Of a stretch of DNA of 64,000 nucleotides, positions 33,657-43,770 are shown piece after piece. The position numbers and the translations under genes are program-made. Origin of the DNA: Paenibacillus sp. Marseille-Q4541 (GTDB lineage Bacteria > Bacillota > Bacilli > Paenibacillales > Paenibacillaceae). The number at the start of each line of letters is the position of its first letter. Position 1 is the stretch's first letter. The notes beneath the pieces were generated by a model. It saw nothing but the letters and a program-made list of their open reading frames with translations. It was not told the origin of the DNA and did not search any database. The DNA is taken from contig NZ_JAGXCY010000021.1 of assembly GCF_018310695.1 (NCBI RefSeq), positions 1 to 64,000 of the forward strand. Direction: 5' to 3'.

Positions 33657-36350
33657 ATGATAACGGAACAGCAATTGCTCGATTTTATGCATGAAACGGC
33701 CTACAAGCCGATGACTTATCAGGAGTTGGAACAGCATTTTAATATAGAAGATGCCTCCGAGTTCAAAGAATTTCTTAAATTACTCAATCATCTCGAAGAT
33801 GAAGGGAAGATTGTACTTACCAGTGCGAACCGCTATGGCGTCCCTGGACGCATGCAGATGGTCCGTGGACGGCTTCAAGCCCATGCGAAGGGGTTTGCCT
33901 TCCTTATCCCTGAAGATCGTGAGCATCCGGACGTGTACATCCATGCCAATGATCTGAAAAGTTCCATGAATGGAGATACCGTTCTTGTTCGTGTAACTTC
34001 CAAAGGTCCTGAGGGCGGCCGACTTGAGGGTGAAGTGGTTCGCATTGTAAAACGTGCGATCACTCAAGTCGTTGGCGTATTCCAAAGTCATGAAGTATAT
34101 GGCTTCGTTATACCGGATGACAAGCGGATTAATCGTGACATCTTTATTCCTCGCGGAAGTTTTCAAGGTGCAGAAGATGGTCAGAAAGTCGTTGTAAAGA
34201 TAGTAAGCTATCCGGAAGGCCGTGCGGCAGCTGAAGGGGAAGTCATTGAAGTTCTTGGTCACAAAGACGATCCAGGGATTGATATTCTATCAGTGATCCG
34301 CAAGCATCAACTTCCAGAAGGATTTCCTGATGAAGTCATCGCAGAGTCGGAACAGGTGCCTGAATCGATTACTGAAGAAGAAATTGTGCGTCAAGGACGC
34401 CGTGACCTCCGTGGTCTAAACATTGTCACCATTGATGGTGAGGATGCCAAAGACTTGGACGATGCGGTTAACGTTGAGCGTCTTGAGAACGGTCATTACC
34501 GGCTTGGTGTGCATATTGCCGACGTAGGCTACTATGTACCTGAGAATTCTAAGCTTGACCAAGAAGCTTATAACCGAGGTTGTAGTGTGTATTTGGTTGA
34601 CCGGGTAATTCCAATGCTTCCAAAACGCTTGTCTAACGGGATATGCAGTTTGAACCCGCAGGTTGACAGGCTCACCATGTCTTGTGTGATGGAATTCAAC
34701 GAACAGATGAAGGTCGTCAAACATGATGTGTTCACAAGTGTCATTAAGACCAAGGAACGGATGACCTACAAGAATGTCTATAAAATTCTGGAGGAAGAAG
34801 ATCCAGAACTTATTGAGCGATACAGTGAACTCGTGGACGACTTCAAACTGATGAAGGAAATCGCCATGAAGCTTCGCAATATGCGGATGCGCCGCGGTGC
34901 GGTAGATTTTGATTTTGAAGAGAGCAAAATCATCGTCGACGCAGAAGGTAAACCGGTAGATATCGTGAAGAGAGAGCGGACGGTAGCGGAACAGATTATC
35001 GAGGAGTTTATGCTCGCTGCAAATGAAACGGTAGCGGAACATTTCCACTGGTTGAAAGTTCCGTTCATCTATCGTGTGCATGAGGACCCAGATCAGGAGA
35101 AGCTGCAGAACTTCCTCGCTTTTGCTGCGAATTTCGGTCATCAGGTGAAAGGACGCGGGAATGCGATTCATCCAAGAGCGTTGCAGTCACTGCTTGAAGA
35201 TATTCAAGGGACAAAAGAACAGACGGTCATCAGTACGATGATGCTGCGTTCTATGAAGCAGGCGAAGTATGATTCGGAAATGTCGGGACACTTTGGCCTG
35301 GCTGCTGAGTTCTATAGTCACTTTACTTCTCCGATTCGTCGTTATCCAGACCTTGTAATTCACCGTGTGATGCGTGAAGTATTTGAGAATAACGGAGCGC
35401 TCCCAGATCAGCGTCATGAATACTTGGCAAGCCGTATGCAGGACATCGCTCAGCAATCTTCTGAGCGGGAGCGTGTGGCGGTAGAGGCTGAGCGGGACAC
35501 GGAGAAAATGAAGAAAGCTGAATTCATGCTCGACAAGGTCGGCGAAGTATTCGAAGGAATGATCAGCAGTGTTACCAGCTTCGGAATGTTTATTGAACTG
35601 GAGAATACGGTTGAGGGCCTTATCCGACTGAGCATGCTGACAGACGACTATTACCATTTTGACGAACAACATATGGCACTTATAGGGGAGCGTACTTCGA
35701 AGGTCTTCCGCATCGGAGATGAAGTGGAGATTCGTGTAACCCGTGTTAATATGGATGACTACACGATCGACTTTGAGATGGTAGACATGAAACCTAGCCA
35801 AGGACGTCCTGGAGGGCAAGGCGGACCACGCGGTGGTGGTCGTGGTGGCCAACAACGTAACGACGGTCGCAGCGGTGTCCGTGGTGGAAATCGGGAAGGC
35901 CAGCGTGGTAGAACGGGCGAGACTGGAAGTCAGGGCGGGAAGCGTCGTGACCAAAGTAACGCTGGTAATGCTGGCGGTAATGGAAACCGCGCTAAAAACG
36001 GTGGACGCGGCGGACAGGGCATCAATACGAATTCCGCATCTCGTTCATCGGACCGTCCAAGTTTTGGGTTTGGTTCAGGTAAAGGTGGATACAGTTCAAC
36101 AGGCTCTGCCTTCGGCTCAGGTTCAGGTTCTTCAAGCTCGGAAGGTCGCGGTGGATACCAGCAAGGAAAGGGTCGGAAGAAGAAAACGACCAAGAGCGGG
36201 ATCTTCGTTGGCGATCAGGGCTCAGCAGACCAAACCGTGAATCCGCCAGTAGGAGACGGTGAGTCATCGGCTGGCAAACGTAAACGGAATAAGAACAAAG
36301 GCGGCAACAAGAACGGAATGGCCGCATTTGTACGCAAAAAGAAAAAATAA
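33657..36350 (+). CDS. rnr: Ribonuclease R
   Basis: An 897-aa 3'-5' exoribonuclease. Domains in order: N-terminal winged helix (~1-70), cold-shock domains (~75-220), RNB catalytic domain with the metal aspartates in [13 protein letters not shown]1 domain ([20 protein letters not shown], ~630-715), then a ~180-residue tail. That tail is unusually long and almost wholly Gly, Arg, Ser, Lys and Gln, with repeated GGRGG-type blocks. ATG 33657 follows AGAGGTGAA; the earlier in-frame starts lack one. RNase R works with SmpB and tmRNA in B. subtilis-like loci. Confidence 0.95.
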   Translation: MITEQQLLDFMHETAYKPMTYQELEQHFNIEDASEFKEFLKLLNHLEDEGKIVLTSANRYGVPGRMQMVRGRLQAHAKGFAFLIPEDREHPDVYIHANDLKSSMNGDTVLVRVTSKGPEGGRLEGEVVRIVKRAITQVVGVFQSHEVYGFVIPDDKRINRDIFIPRGSFQGAEDGQKVVVKIVSYPEGRAAAEGEVIEVLGHKDDPGIDILSVIRKHQLPEGFPDEVIAESEQVPESITEEEIVRQGRRDLRGLNIVTIDGEDAKDLDDAVNVERLENGHYRLGVHIADVGYYVPENSKLDQEAYNRGCSVYLVDRVIPMLPKRLSNGICSLNPQVDRLTMSCVMEFNEQMKVVKHDVFTSVIKTKERMTYKNVYKILEEEDPELIERYSELVDDFKLMKEIAMKLRNMRMRRGAVDFDFEESKIIVDAEGKPVDIVKRERTVAEQIIEEFMLAANETVAEHFHWLKVPFIYRVHEDPDQEKLQNFLAFAANFGHQVKGRGNAIHPRALQSLLEDIQGTKEQTVISTMMLRSMKQAKYDSEMSGHFGLAAEFYSHFTSPIRRYPDLVIHRVMREVFENNGALPDQRHEYLASRMQDIAQQSSERERVAVEAERDTEKMKKAEFMLDKVGEVFEGMISSVTSFGMFIELENTVEGLIRLSMLTDDYYHFDEQHMALIGERTSKVFRIGDEVEIRVTRVNMDDYTIDFEMVDMKPSQGRPGGQGGPRGGGRGGQQRNDGRSGVRGGNREGQRGRTGETGSQGGKRRDQSNAGNAGGNGNRAKNGGRGGQGINTNSASRSSDRPSFGFGSGKGGYSSTGSAFGSGSGSSSSEGRGGYQQGKGRKKKTTKSGIFVGDQGSADQTVNPPVGDGESSAGKRKRNKNKGGNKNGMAAFVRKKKK

Positions 36351-36413
36351 ACCATCTGCCTAGAACATGAGACGCTTAAGATAAGCGGACACGAACAGGA
36401 ATGGTTACATCAT

Positions 36414-36468
36414 AGAAGCTGGCATGTCATGCCCCTTAAATAGGGCTGACATGCCAGCTTCTTTTTTA
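36414..36468 (+). terminator. Terminator after rnr
   Basis: A very long stem, GAAGCTGGCATGTCA pairing with TGACATGCCAGCTTC, inner CCC/GGG pairs, then TTTTTT. It lies between rnr and the convergent response regulator gene. Confidence 0.92.
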
Positions 36469-36496
36469 TGTGAATCAGAAGTGTTTCAGGCGGAGA

Positions 36497-37567
36497 CTAG
36501 ATGCTTCGGTGATGCTTGATGTAATCAGCAGGGGCAATGCCATGGATCTTCTTGAACGTCTTGCTAAAATGGGGGTAATCGGTATATCCCACCCGTTCAC
36601 AAATTTCTGAGGCGCTATGGATTTGCTGTTCAAGTAATGATCTCGCTTCTTCCATACGCAAACCAATGAGATACTGTACATAACTGGTTCCGGTCTCTTC
36701 TTTAAACAAACGGCTAAAATAAGTGACCGACATACCCGCGACATCAGCTGCTGTCTGAACAGACAAATGACGATCAGATAAGTGCTCTTCAGTATACTTG
36801 ATCACTTTGGAAATATGGGTACGTGAGCCAAAATTCCGTGATTTCCTCACAGCGTGGAGCAGGAACTGAATATAAGCTGTACATTGTTTATGCACAGAGG
36901 GTAAGTCTTTGGTAGATTCGGTTTCTTCATCAGCCCATGATTTTCTGCTGGCAGGTGTACCTTGGAGATTGAGTCCGCGATATTGCAATTCCCCATCTAG
37001 TTTCTCCTGCAGTATGTTAATCAAGGTATAGGTGGGAATATCCTCAGCAGCGTCTTCCTCGTAATGACTAATGAGCTCATGGAGTATTTCTTCAGCAGCG
37101 GGTTCATCCAAGCGCCAGACGGCATCGGTTAATTCTTTTAGCATCTCTTCATGGCTCAGGACCCATTGTCTGTAATCAAGAACTTTACGTTTTTGTTTCT
37201 CTAATCGGAGATGGATGGTTGTGAGAGTCTGCTGGAACTTATCTGGACTGACTGGCTTCAGTAAAAAATCTTCCACACCTAAACGCAGCGCCCGCTGCGC
37301 ATACTCGAATTCTCCATAACCTGAAATGATGAGGAAAAGGACATCAGGGCACGTTTCTCTCGCTTTTTCAATAAGATCAAGGCCATCTATTCCTGGCATA
37401 CAAATATCTGTAATGATGAGGGCAGGCTGTTCTTCTAGTAGTATAAGTGCCTCCTCCCCATCCTCGGCTTCTCCTGCTACACGAAAAGGAAGTCCAGAGG
37501 ACTCCACGAGCTTCGCAAGACTGCGATGAATCATGTATTCATCATCCGCGATGATTACTTTATACAT
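36497..37567 (-). CDS. AraC-type response regulator (YesN-like)
   Basis: A 356-aa protein: receiver domain (~1-125) with phospho-acceptor Asp in LIITDICMPGIDG and Lys in FLLKPVSPDKF, a linker, then a C-terminal AraC HTH pair (~255-352) with LSVQTAADVAGMSVTYFSRL and ICERVGYTDYPHFSKTFKK. It follows the sensor kinase gene on the same strand, 46 bases after its stop. Its likely target is the divergent carbohydrate operon starting at 39567. Confidence 0.9.
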   Translation of the reverse strand: MYKVIIADDEYMIHRSLAKLVESSGLPFRVAGEAEDGEEALILLEEQPALIITDICMPGIDGLDLIEKARETCPDVLFLIISGYGEFEYAQRALRLGVEDFLLKPVSPDKFQQTLTTIHLRLEKQKRKVLDYRQWVLSHEEMLKELTDAVWRLDEPAAEEILHELISHYEEDAAEDIPTYTLINILQEKLDGELQYRGLNLQGTPASRKSWADEETESTKDLPSVHKQCTAYIQFLLHAVRKSRNFGSRTHISKVIKYTEEHLSDRHLSVQTAADVAGMSVTYFSRLFKEETGTSYVQYLIGLRMEEARSLLEQQIHSASEICERVGYTDYPHFSKTFKKIHGIAPADYIKHHRSI

Positions 37568-37613
37568 AAAAAAGTCCTCCTTTAAGTGTATAGGTGGGAT
37601 CAGCAGCGAAAGA

Positions 37614-39431
37614 CTAGGTTTTCGAATGAAAAGGGATAAGTGTACTATTTGGTAATCTCACCTCTAAATGCGTGCCCTTCTGGTCAGAAGAGGCAATAAA
37701 CAGTCCATATTCATCTCCAAAAGATAAACGGATTCGCTCATGTACACTTCCGAGTCCAATACCACTTGATGCAATTGCTTGATGAAGGAGTTCTTCCTGT
37801 TGAAAATAGGCGTTCAGACGATTTTTCTCTGCTTCATTCATTCCATGTCCAACATCTTTGATATGGAGTATATACCGACCTTGCTCATGACTCAGAGCTA
37901 AACCGATATAAGTAGGCGGAAGTCGGTGGTTCTGATAACCGTGAATAAAGGCATTCTCAACAAGAGGTTGCAGCGTAAGGCGAACAAGGTAAACATGGTC
38001 CAGCATAGATTCATCTAAATCTATATCCATCGTCAGCTTACGGTATCTGGCAGACTGAATATCCAAATACGCTCTCAAATGCCCGATCTCCTCTCGAAGA
38101 GTAACAATTTGATGCGCGTTTTTTAAATTATAGCGAAACAGATCGGCAAGAGAGGTTGTCATTTTGCTGATGACCTGGTTGTTCTCCATGATGGCATGAC
38201 TATTGATGACTTCCAGTGTGTTGTATAGAAAATGGGGGTTGATCTGTGACTGCATCGCTTGGAGAGCAGATTCCTTCTGAGCAAGTTCATGTTCCCGCTC
38301 CTTCAGCTTAGCAGATTGTACTTCGTCTACGAGTCGTTTCAGTTCATCCACCATATGGGCATGACTGCGAAAAAGCTTTCCAATCTCATCGTGGCGTTCG
38401 GTCATCTTGGTTATCGGAAGCGTGAAGTCGCCTGTCTGGACCCTTTTCATAAAGCGCTCTAGAAGGGATAAAGCTCGACTGATTTGGAGTGAAAAGCCTC
38501 CTAGAATAAACACGGTAACGATCATAATGACGGCAAAGCAGTAAATTGCGGTTGCTCTGAGGTCTAATAGTTCGCCTACGACCGCATTTTTGGGTTGTTC
38601 TAGAGCAACGATCCAGTCTGTCTGAGGAGAGTGCTCATATAATAAAATATTTTGATGACTTGCTTCGTATTCATGTAATAAGCCTGTCTTGCTGAACGTA
38701 AGATCACGAACAAGGGAAGGCGTGAGGGAAGTGCCGATCCGTGGATTGTCTGGATGATAGATGATATGGCCGCTTGTTGCATCTGCAATCCAGACTTCAA
38801 GTTCATGGTGAGAAACATTTTTGCATATCCCAGCAATCTGGCTGAGGTTCAGATCAACGACAAGCAGTCCTTCGAACAGATAACTCTGGTTGCTCGGAAT
38901 TTTCCGTGTCACGGTAAGGACTGGTTCTGTGCCTACGTACCGAATCCCCTCAATATGAAAATCATCCATTTGTTCCATCTTTCCTAAGAGTAGCCGATTG
39001 CGATGCGTAATTTGGCCCATATCAAGCATTTCAGTGGCGCGGGTATAGTCGCTAACAATAAACCCATTTTTGGCTACAAGGGACATGCCGACAAGATCAT
39101 CCCGGCCGTAGAGCATTTGAGCAAACATTCCTTTTTCGATGGATTCGGATAATTTAAGGTAAGCGTAAGGCGATAGGCTGCGGCTATTGACCAGACTTTG
39201 GATGCTGGCATTCGAGAGAAAAGGGTAGGTAGAGGTTTCGAGTCCGGCAATGTACAGGTTTAAATACTCATTCGTTTGGGTTACGATGCGCTGATTGGAA
39301 GCAATGGTGGATTTTTCAATCGTTGCAGTGGAGGCATTGTACCAGTATGCGCCGAGCAGGAGTACGGGCAAACAAACGAACAGAAGGCTGATGGTGATCA
39401 GCTTTTTGTTAATGGATAGATTCTTCAGCAT
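37614..39431 (-). CDS. Sensor histidine kinase (YesM-like)
   Basis: A 605-aa membrane kinase: first TM helix (LITISLLFVCLPVLLLGAYW), extracellular Cache-like sensor (~40-285), second TM (~290-315), HAMP, then the His_kinase block QSQINPHFLYNTLEVINSHA with the phospho-accepting His, and the ATPase domain with LQPLVENAFIHG and GIGLGSVHERI. ATG 39431 is chosen; AAGGAGGTGA lies 11-14 bases before it, a rather long spacing, and an in-frame GTG overlaps the site. Such pairs usually sense an oligosaccharide or its binding protein. Confidence 0.88.
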   Translation of the reverse strand: MLKNLSINKKLITISLLFVCLPVLLLGAYWYNASTATIEKSTIASNQRIVTQTNEYLNLYIAGLETSTYPFLSNASIQSLVNSRSLSPYAYLKLSESIEKGMFAQMLYGRDDLVGMSLVAKNGFIVSDYTRATEMLDMGQITHRNRLLLGKMEQMDDFHIEGIRYVGTEPVLTVTRKIPSNQSYLFEGLLVVDLNLSQIAGICKNVSHHELEVWIADATSGHIIYHPDNPRIGTSLTPSLVRDLTFSKTGLLHEYEASHQNILLYEHSPQTDWIVALEQPKNAVVGELLDLRATAIYCFAVIMIVTVFILGGFSLQISRALSLLERFMKRVQTGDFTLPITKMTERHDEIGKLFRSHAHMVDELKRLVDEVQSAKLKEREHELAQKESALQAMQSQINPHFLYNTLEVINSHAIMENNQVISKMTTSLADLFRYNLKNAHQIVTLREEIGHLRAYLDIQSARYRKLTMDIDLDESMLDHVYLVRLTLQPLVENAFIHGYQNHRLPPTYIGLALSHEQGRYILHIKDVGHGMNEAEKNRLNAYFQQEELLHQAIASSGIGLGSVHERIRLSFGDEYGLFIASSDQKGTHLEVRLPNSTLIPFHSKT

Positions 39432-39566
39432 AGACCGCTTACTCACCTCCTTGCCGAACTTAAGTGCAGGAAAAGACAACTGGAATACGAAAAACCATTC
39501 CGCTTTATCTTACAATATTTACAATATAAGGTGTGGGATGGATCAAATATATCGGGGGGCGGTTTC

Positions 39567-40946
39567 ATGGTCAAGCGTAAAGGAATGTCCGTACTCGTAT
39601 GTATGCTTCTAGTGCTGACGGTATTCGCAGCAGGCTGCAGCAAAGGCGGAAATGGCACTGCGGAAACACCGGGTGGTACGGCAGAACCTAAGCCAGGAGC
39701 GAATAACCCTCCGCAGGAGCAAACGGAAATCACGCTCGGTTATTATTCAGATGGGAAAAGTGATGCCAAGATGAAGGAGCTCATCGCTACTTTTACCGAG
39801 AAGCATCCAAACATCAAAGTAAAAACACAAAGCGCACCTTATGGCCAGTTCTATCAAAAGCTCGATACACAGATTGCCGCAGGCAAAGCGCCTGATGTGT
39901 GGTTGTCAGATGGAGCACTCGTGATGAAGTATGCAGAACGCGGAACTTTGAAGGACGTTACAGAATGGATCAATAAAGATCTTAACAAAGACGATTACTA
40001 TGGACTTGAGTTCAATAAAGATGCAGAGGGACACTACTGGGGCATTCCACAAGGGATTCAGATCGGTGTGCTGTATTACAACAAGGATCTGTTTGATAAA
40101 GCAGGTGTAAGTTATCCGGAGGATAGCTGGACGTGGGAAGATTTGAAGACAGCAGCCGAAAAGCTGACGGTTGATGCAAGTGGAAAAACAGCGACGGATG
40201 CGAGTTTTGATGCGAATAGTGTAAGCCAGTTTGGCTTAACCTTTTTCAGTATTACAGAAGGATGGTTTTCGGTGCTGAAATCATATGGCGGGGGCATTCT
40301 GGATGAGACGAACACAAAATCGATTGTGGATTCCCCTGAGAATAAGCAGGCAATGAATTGGATTGTAGATGGCATGAAAAGAGGGATCTTCACCGATCCG
40401 GTCGATCTGAAAAGTTTCCAAAGCTCGATGGCTGTATTCCCAAGTGGCTCGGCCGCGATGCGGATTGGCATTTATGCACGTGTTCAGGCAGCAAACGAAG
40501 CAGGACTTAATTATGATGTAGCACTGTTACCAACTGGACCGAATGGGAAACGTTTTGCGCCTGTTATCGCGAACTCATGGGTGATCAGCGCCAAGGCAGA
40601 TGAGGCAAAAGCTCAGGCGGCATGGGAATGGATGAAGTTCTGGGCGACGGAAGATGAGGTCCAAAAAGAGTGGGCCGCACTCGGTGAAGCCGTCCCAGTG
40701 AAGAAATCGGTGGCCAATTCGGATGTGTTCCTCACTGCAGGGGCGAACCCAGCGAATCGTCAAGCTTTCCTGGACAGCTTCGAGTTTGCGGGAACCTTGG
40801 ATACGAATGCGGTATGGGAAGAATGGGTATCCAAGTTTAACGAAAATGCGGAACGCGCTTTCCTTGGCGATACATCCGTAGAGGATACGCTTACGAAAGC
40901 AAATGAAGAGATACAGAAAGTGCTGGATGGTTTCTATCAGAAATAA
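39567..40946 (+). CDS. Extracellular sugar-binding lipoprotein of an ABC importer
   Basis: A 459-aa family 1 solute-binding protein. The signal peptide ends in the lipobox VFAAGC, so Lgt would lipidate it. A Gly/Pro-rich linker is followed by the ligand domain (TEITLGYYSDGKSD, GQFYQKLDTQIAAGKAPDVW). ATG 39567 has a G-rich site (GGGGGGCGG) upstream. It heads a six-gene operon divergent from the two-component genes. The substrate cannot be read from sequence; the downstream Gfo/Idh genes suggest an unusual sugar or cyclitol. Confidence 0.88.
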   Translation: MVKRKGMSVLVCMLLVLTVFAAGCSKGGNGTAETPGGTAEPKPGANNPPQEQTEITLGYYSDGKSDAKMKELIATFTEKHPNIKVKTQSAPYGQFYQKLDTQIAAGKAPDVWLSDGALVMKYAERGTLKDVTEWINKDLNKDDYYGLEFNKDAEGHYWGIPQGIQIGVLYYNKDLFDKAGVSYPEDSWTWEDLKTAAEKLTVDASGKTATDASFDANSVSQFGLTFFSITEGWFSVLKSYGGGILDETNTKSIVDSPENKQAMNWIVDGMKRGIFTDPVDLKSFQSSMAVFPSGSAAMRIGIYARVQAANEAGLNYDVALLPTGPNGKRFAPVIANSWVISAKADEAKAQAAWEWMKFWATEDEVQKEWAALGEAVPVKKSVANSDVFLTAGANPANRQAFLDSFEFAGTLDTNAVWEEWVSKFNENAERAFLGDTSVEDTLTKANEEIQKVLDGFYQK

Positions 40947-40967
40947 GAAGGCAAAGGAGAGCCGCCC

Positions 40968-41930
40968 ATGATCCCAAATGAATCTTCTCAGACATCGCTA
41001 GAGAAAAAACAGAAGGTTCAGGCGGCGGGACGAAGCAGGTATATTCGATCAGAAGGAAGGTGGGGGCTCCTCATGGTGTCCCCTTATCTGATTCATTTTC
41101 TCGTCTTCGTGGCTGGACCGCTGGCTGTATCCCTCTATTTCAGTTTTACAAAATACGATATGTTAACCTCGCCCCAATGGATCGGACTCGGGAATTATCA
41201 GCAGTTATTTCAGGAGCCTTTGTTCTGGAAGTCGCTGTGGAACACGCTCTATTTTGCAATTCTATTCGTGCCTATACAGACGGTACTCGCACTCATCCTT
41301 GCTGTAATGCTGAACCAGAAGCTAAAGGGACTCAAATGGTTTCGGATGGCTCACTTTATCCCAGTCATCTCTTCTTGGACCGTCATACTGTATGTGGCAG
41401 ATTCGATTTTTAACCCTCGATTTGGGGTTGCAAATTCGTTGCTCGTAAAATGGGGACTCGATCCGCAGCAGTGGCTGAACAGTGAAAGATGGGTTATTCC
41501 TCTCCTAGTCCTGATTGCCGTATGGAAAGGAATCGGGTACATCATGGTTCTGTTTCTTGCAGGGCTGCAGAGTGTTCCTGGAGAGCTATATGAAGCGGCA
41601 GAGATCGATGGAGCAGGTGCTTTCCGTAAATTCCGGAGCATCACCGTGCCACTCATTTCTCCCACTACGTTTCTAGTTGTGATTCTAAGTACGATTTCTA
41701 CCTTTCAAGCATTCGAGCAAGTCTATGTCATGACAGGGGCCGGAGATATCTCTTCAGCAGGAGGACCTAGGAACGCGAGTCTTGTGCTCATGCTGTATTT
41801 GTATAGAGAAGGCTTCTCGTTCATGCATATGGGATATGCCTCAGCCATTGCTTGGGTACTGTTTATGATCTTGTTCAGTCTCACCTTGGTACAGATGAAA
41901 ATGCAAAATCGCTGGGTGCATTACAACTGA
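40968..41930 (+). CDS. Sugar ABC transporter permease (UgpA/MalF type)
   Basis: A 320-aa membrane protein with about six helices and the EAA loop ELYEAAEIDGAGAFRKFRSI that contacts the ATPase. AAAGGAG precedes the ATG, 22 bases after the lipoprotein gene. Confidence 0.9.
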   Translation: MIPNESSQTSLEKKQKVQAAGRSRYIRSEGRWGLLMVSPYLIHFLVFVAGPLAVSLYFSFTKYDMLTSPQWIGLGNYQQLFQEPLFWKSLWNTLYFAILFVPIQTVLALILAVMLNQKLKGLKWFRMAHFIPVISSWTVILYVADSIFNPRFGVANSLLVKWGLDPQQWLNSERWVIPLLVLIAVWKGIGYIMVLFLAGLQSVPGELYEAAEIDGAGAFRKFRSITVPLISPTTFLVVILSTISTFQAFEQVYVMTGAGDISSAGGPRNASLVLMLYLYREGFSFMHMGYASAIAWVLFMILFSLTLVQMKMQNRWVHYN

Positions 41931-41975
41931 CGGATAATCGTTCTGGTTTCTTCGTAAGAAAGGAAGTGGATAAGG

Positions 41976-42800
41976 ATGCCCGGTAAAAAACTGCGCAAAG
42001 CAGCCGCGTATCTGGCTATTTTTCTAAGTTCGCTCGTCATGCTTGTCCCGTTCGCCAAGGCATTGCTTAACTCCCTGAAAACCTATCGTGAATATACAGC
42101 CGTTCCGCCTACCTGGTTCCCAGACGTTTTTCAATGGTCAAATTATGCGGAAGTGCTGAAGCTAGGGGATTTCGGAACGCAAACGATGAACAGCTTTATC
42201 GTGTCTATTCTGTCCGTGATCGGAACGTTATTATCATGCTCGCTCGTCGGTTATGCATTTGCGAGACTTCGTTTTCCGATGAAAAATATGTTGTTCCTGT
42301 TTGTACTGGGAACGATGATGATTCCGCCAGTGGTGATCATTATCCCGCACTTTATGATCTTTAACTCCATGAACATGCTGGATACGCTGACCCCGCTGTG
42401 GGTAATAGAGTGGCTTGCTCAGCCCTTTGGTATCTTCCTGATGCGGCAGGCGTTCCTCGGCATTCCGGGTGAATATGAGGAGTCTGCCAAAATGGAAGGG
42501 TGCAACCCGCTGCGAATTTACTGGCGAATCTACATGCCAATGAGTTTGCCGTCACTAGCTACACTAGCTATCTTTACGTTCATGACGAAGTGGAATGAAA
42601 TTCTCGCTCCATCCATTTACCTTAGCTCGAGTGAAAAGTTCACACTTCCAATCGGTATCTTAGGACTGAAAGGACAATGGGTTGGTAACGAGCAATTGAT
42701 GGTTGCTGCTGCGTTGATGAGTTTGCTTCCCATCCTGATTGTCTTCCTGTTTGCTGAGAAATATTTTGTGCAAAATCATTCGGCTTCTGGAATTAAGTAA
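41976..42800 (+). CDS. Sugar ABC transporter permease (UgpE/MalG type)
   Basis: A 274-aa membrane protein with six helices and the EAA loop EYEESAKMEGCNPLRIYWRI. AAAGGAAG precedes the ATG. It is the second half of the permease pair. No ATPase gene follows, so the transporter depends on one encoded elsewhere, for instance the MsmX-type protein at 1599. Confidence 0.9.
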   Translation: MPGKKLRKAAAYLAIFLSSLVMLVPFAKALLNSLKTYREYTAVPPTWFPDVFQWSNYAEVLKLGDFGTQTMNSFIVSILSVIGTLLSCSLVGYAFARLRFPMKNMLFLFVLGTMMIPPVVIIIPHFMIFNSMNMLDTLTPLWVIEWLAQPFGIFLMRQAFLGIPGEYEESAKMEGCNPLRIYWRIYMPMSLPSLATLAIFTFMTKWNEILAPSIYLSSSEKFTLPIGILGLKGQWVGNEQLMVAAALMSLLPILIVFLFAEKYFVQNHSASGIK

Positions 42801-42863
42801 AGGCTACTTCAGACTGCGTAGGAAAGTAGTGTTTCCAACATGTAGGTACAAGAGGGGGTGAGT

Positions 42864-43757
42864 ATGCTGAAAACGAATAAATCTGTTGCTACAAAGAGCA
42901 TCCCGCTAGCGGCTTTTAGTGGGTCCTTGATTGATTATCCACTACGAGAAGCGATGGAGATGACAGCTAGGCTTGGTTTTGACGGGATTGAGATTGCCTG
43001 TCGCTCCCCTCATCTTGGGCTGGATACTTCACTTGCTGAAGTGAGGGAGTTAGGTGATCTTGCGGCGGGGCATGGACTTCACATCCCTGCACTGGCAGGC
43101 TATACGGGTCACTTTTCTACCCTTACTGATGAGGAATGCGAAGCTGCCATGGAGGAATCCCGAAAGCTATTTCGCTTCGCTGAAGTGTTATCTGTTCCCT
43201 ACGTCCGGGTTTTTCCGGGAGGGCCTAACGCTTTTCTGGCAGAGGATCAGCACTATGAGAGGGCAGCTCACTATTTGGTTAGAAGTTCCAAAGAAGCAGC
43301 AGAGCATGGGGTGAAGTTGCTTCTTGAGATTCACAACCAGACCTTAGTGGAAGATGCAGACAGTGCGCTACGGCTGCTACAGCTTGTAGGAGACGCTGGA
43401 ATCGGCTTTATCCATGATGCAGGCAATATGTATATAGCAGATGTGGACTACGGGAAAACGTCGGTGAGCAAGCTTGGAAGCCATCTGAGCCATATCCATG
43501 TGAAGGATGAGAAGCGGATTGAGCAAGCGGGCGCAGAAGGGTCTTTTAGCAACCGGACTCGGCATGGGATGGAGTCGTTTATGCAGTGTAGGCTTGGGGA
43601 AGGGGAGGTCGATCATCGGCCGATGCTGACAGCTGTACAGGAGAGCGGATATAGCGGCTGGATTACACTAGAGTGTGCGGCTCCTTTTCCGTCTGAAGAG
43701 CGGCTTGCCTATGACTTGGCTGAGATGAAAAGGCAGCTTGGAAACAGATGCACGTAA
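42864..43757 (+). CDS. Sugar phosphate isomerase/epimerase (TIM barrel)
   Basis: A 297-aa protein of the xylose-isomerase-like/AP-endonuclease-2 fold. Metal-ligand segments are LLLEIHNQT, GFIHDAGNMYIADVDY and HIHVKDEK, with WITLECAAPF at the end. ATG 42864 is five bases from GAGGGGG. With the two oxidoreductases it probably processes the imported sugar or inositol-like compound; the exact reaction is unknown. Confidence 0.82.
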   Translation: MLKTNKSVATKSIPLAAFSGSLIDYPLREAMEMTARLGFDGIEIACRSPHLGLDTSLAEVRELGDLAAGHGLHIPALAGYTGHFSTLTDEECEAAMEESRKLFRFAEVLSVPYVRVFPGGPNAFLAEDQHYERAAHYLVRSSKEAAEHGVKLLLEIHNQTLVEDADSALRLLQLVGDAGIGFIHDAGNMYIADVDYGKTSVSKLGSHLSHIHVKDEKRIEQAGAEGSFSNRTRHGMESFMQCRLGEGEVDHRPMLTAVQESGYSGWITLECAAPFPSEERLAYDLAEMKRQLGNRCT

Positions 43758-43770
43758 AGGAGGGAAGATT

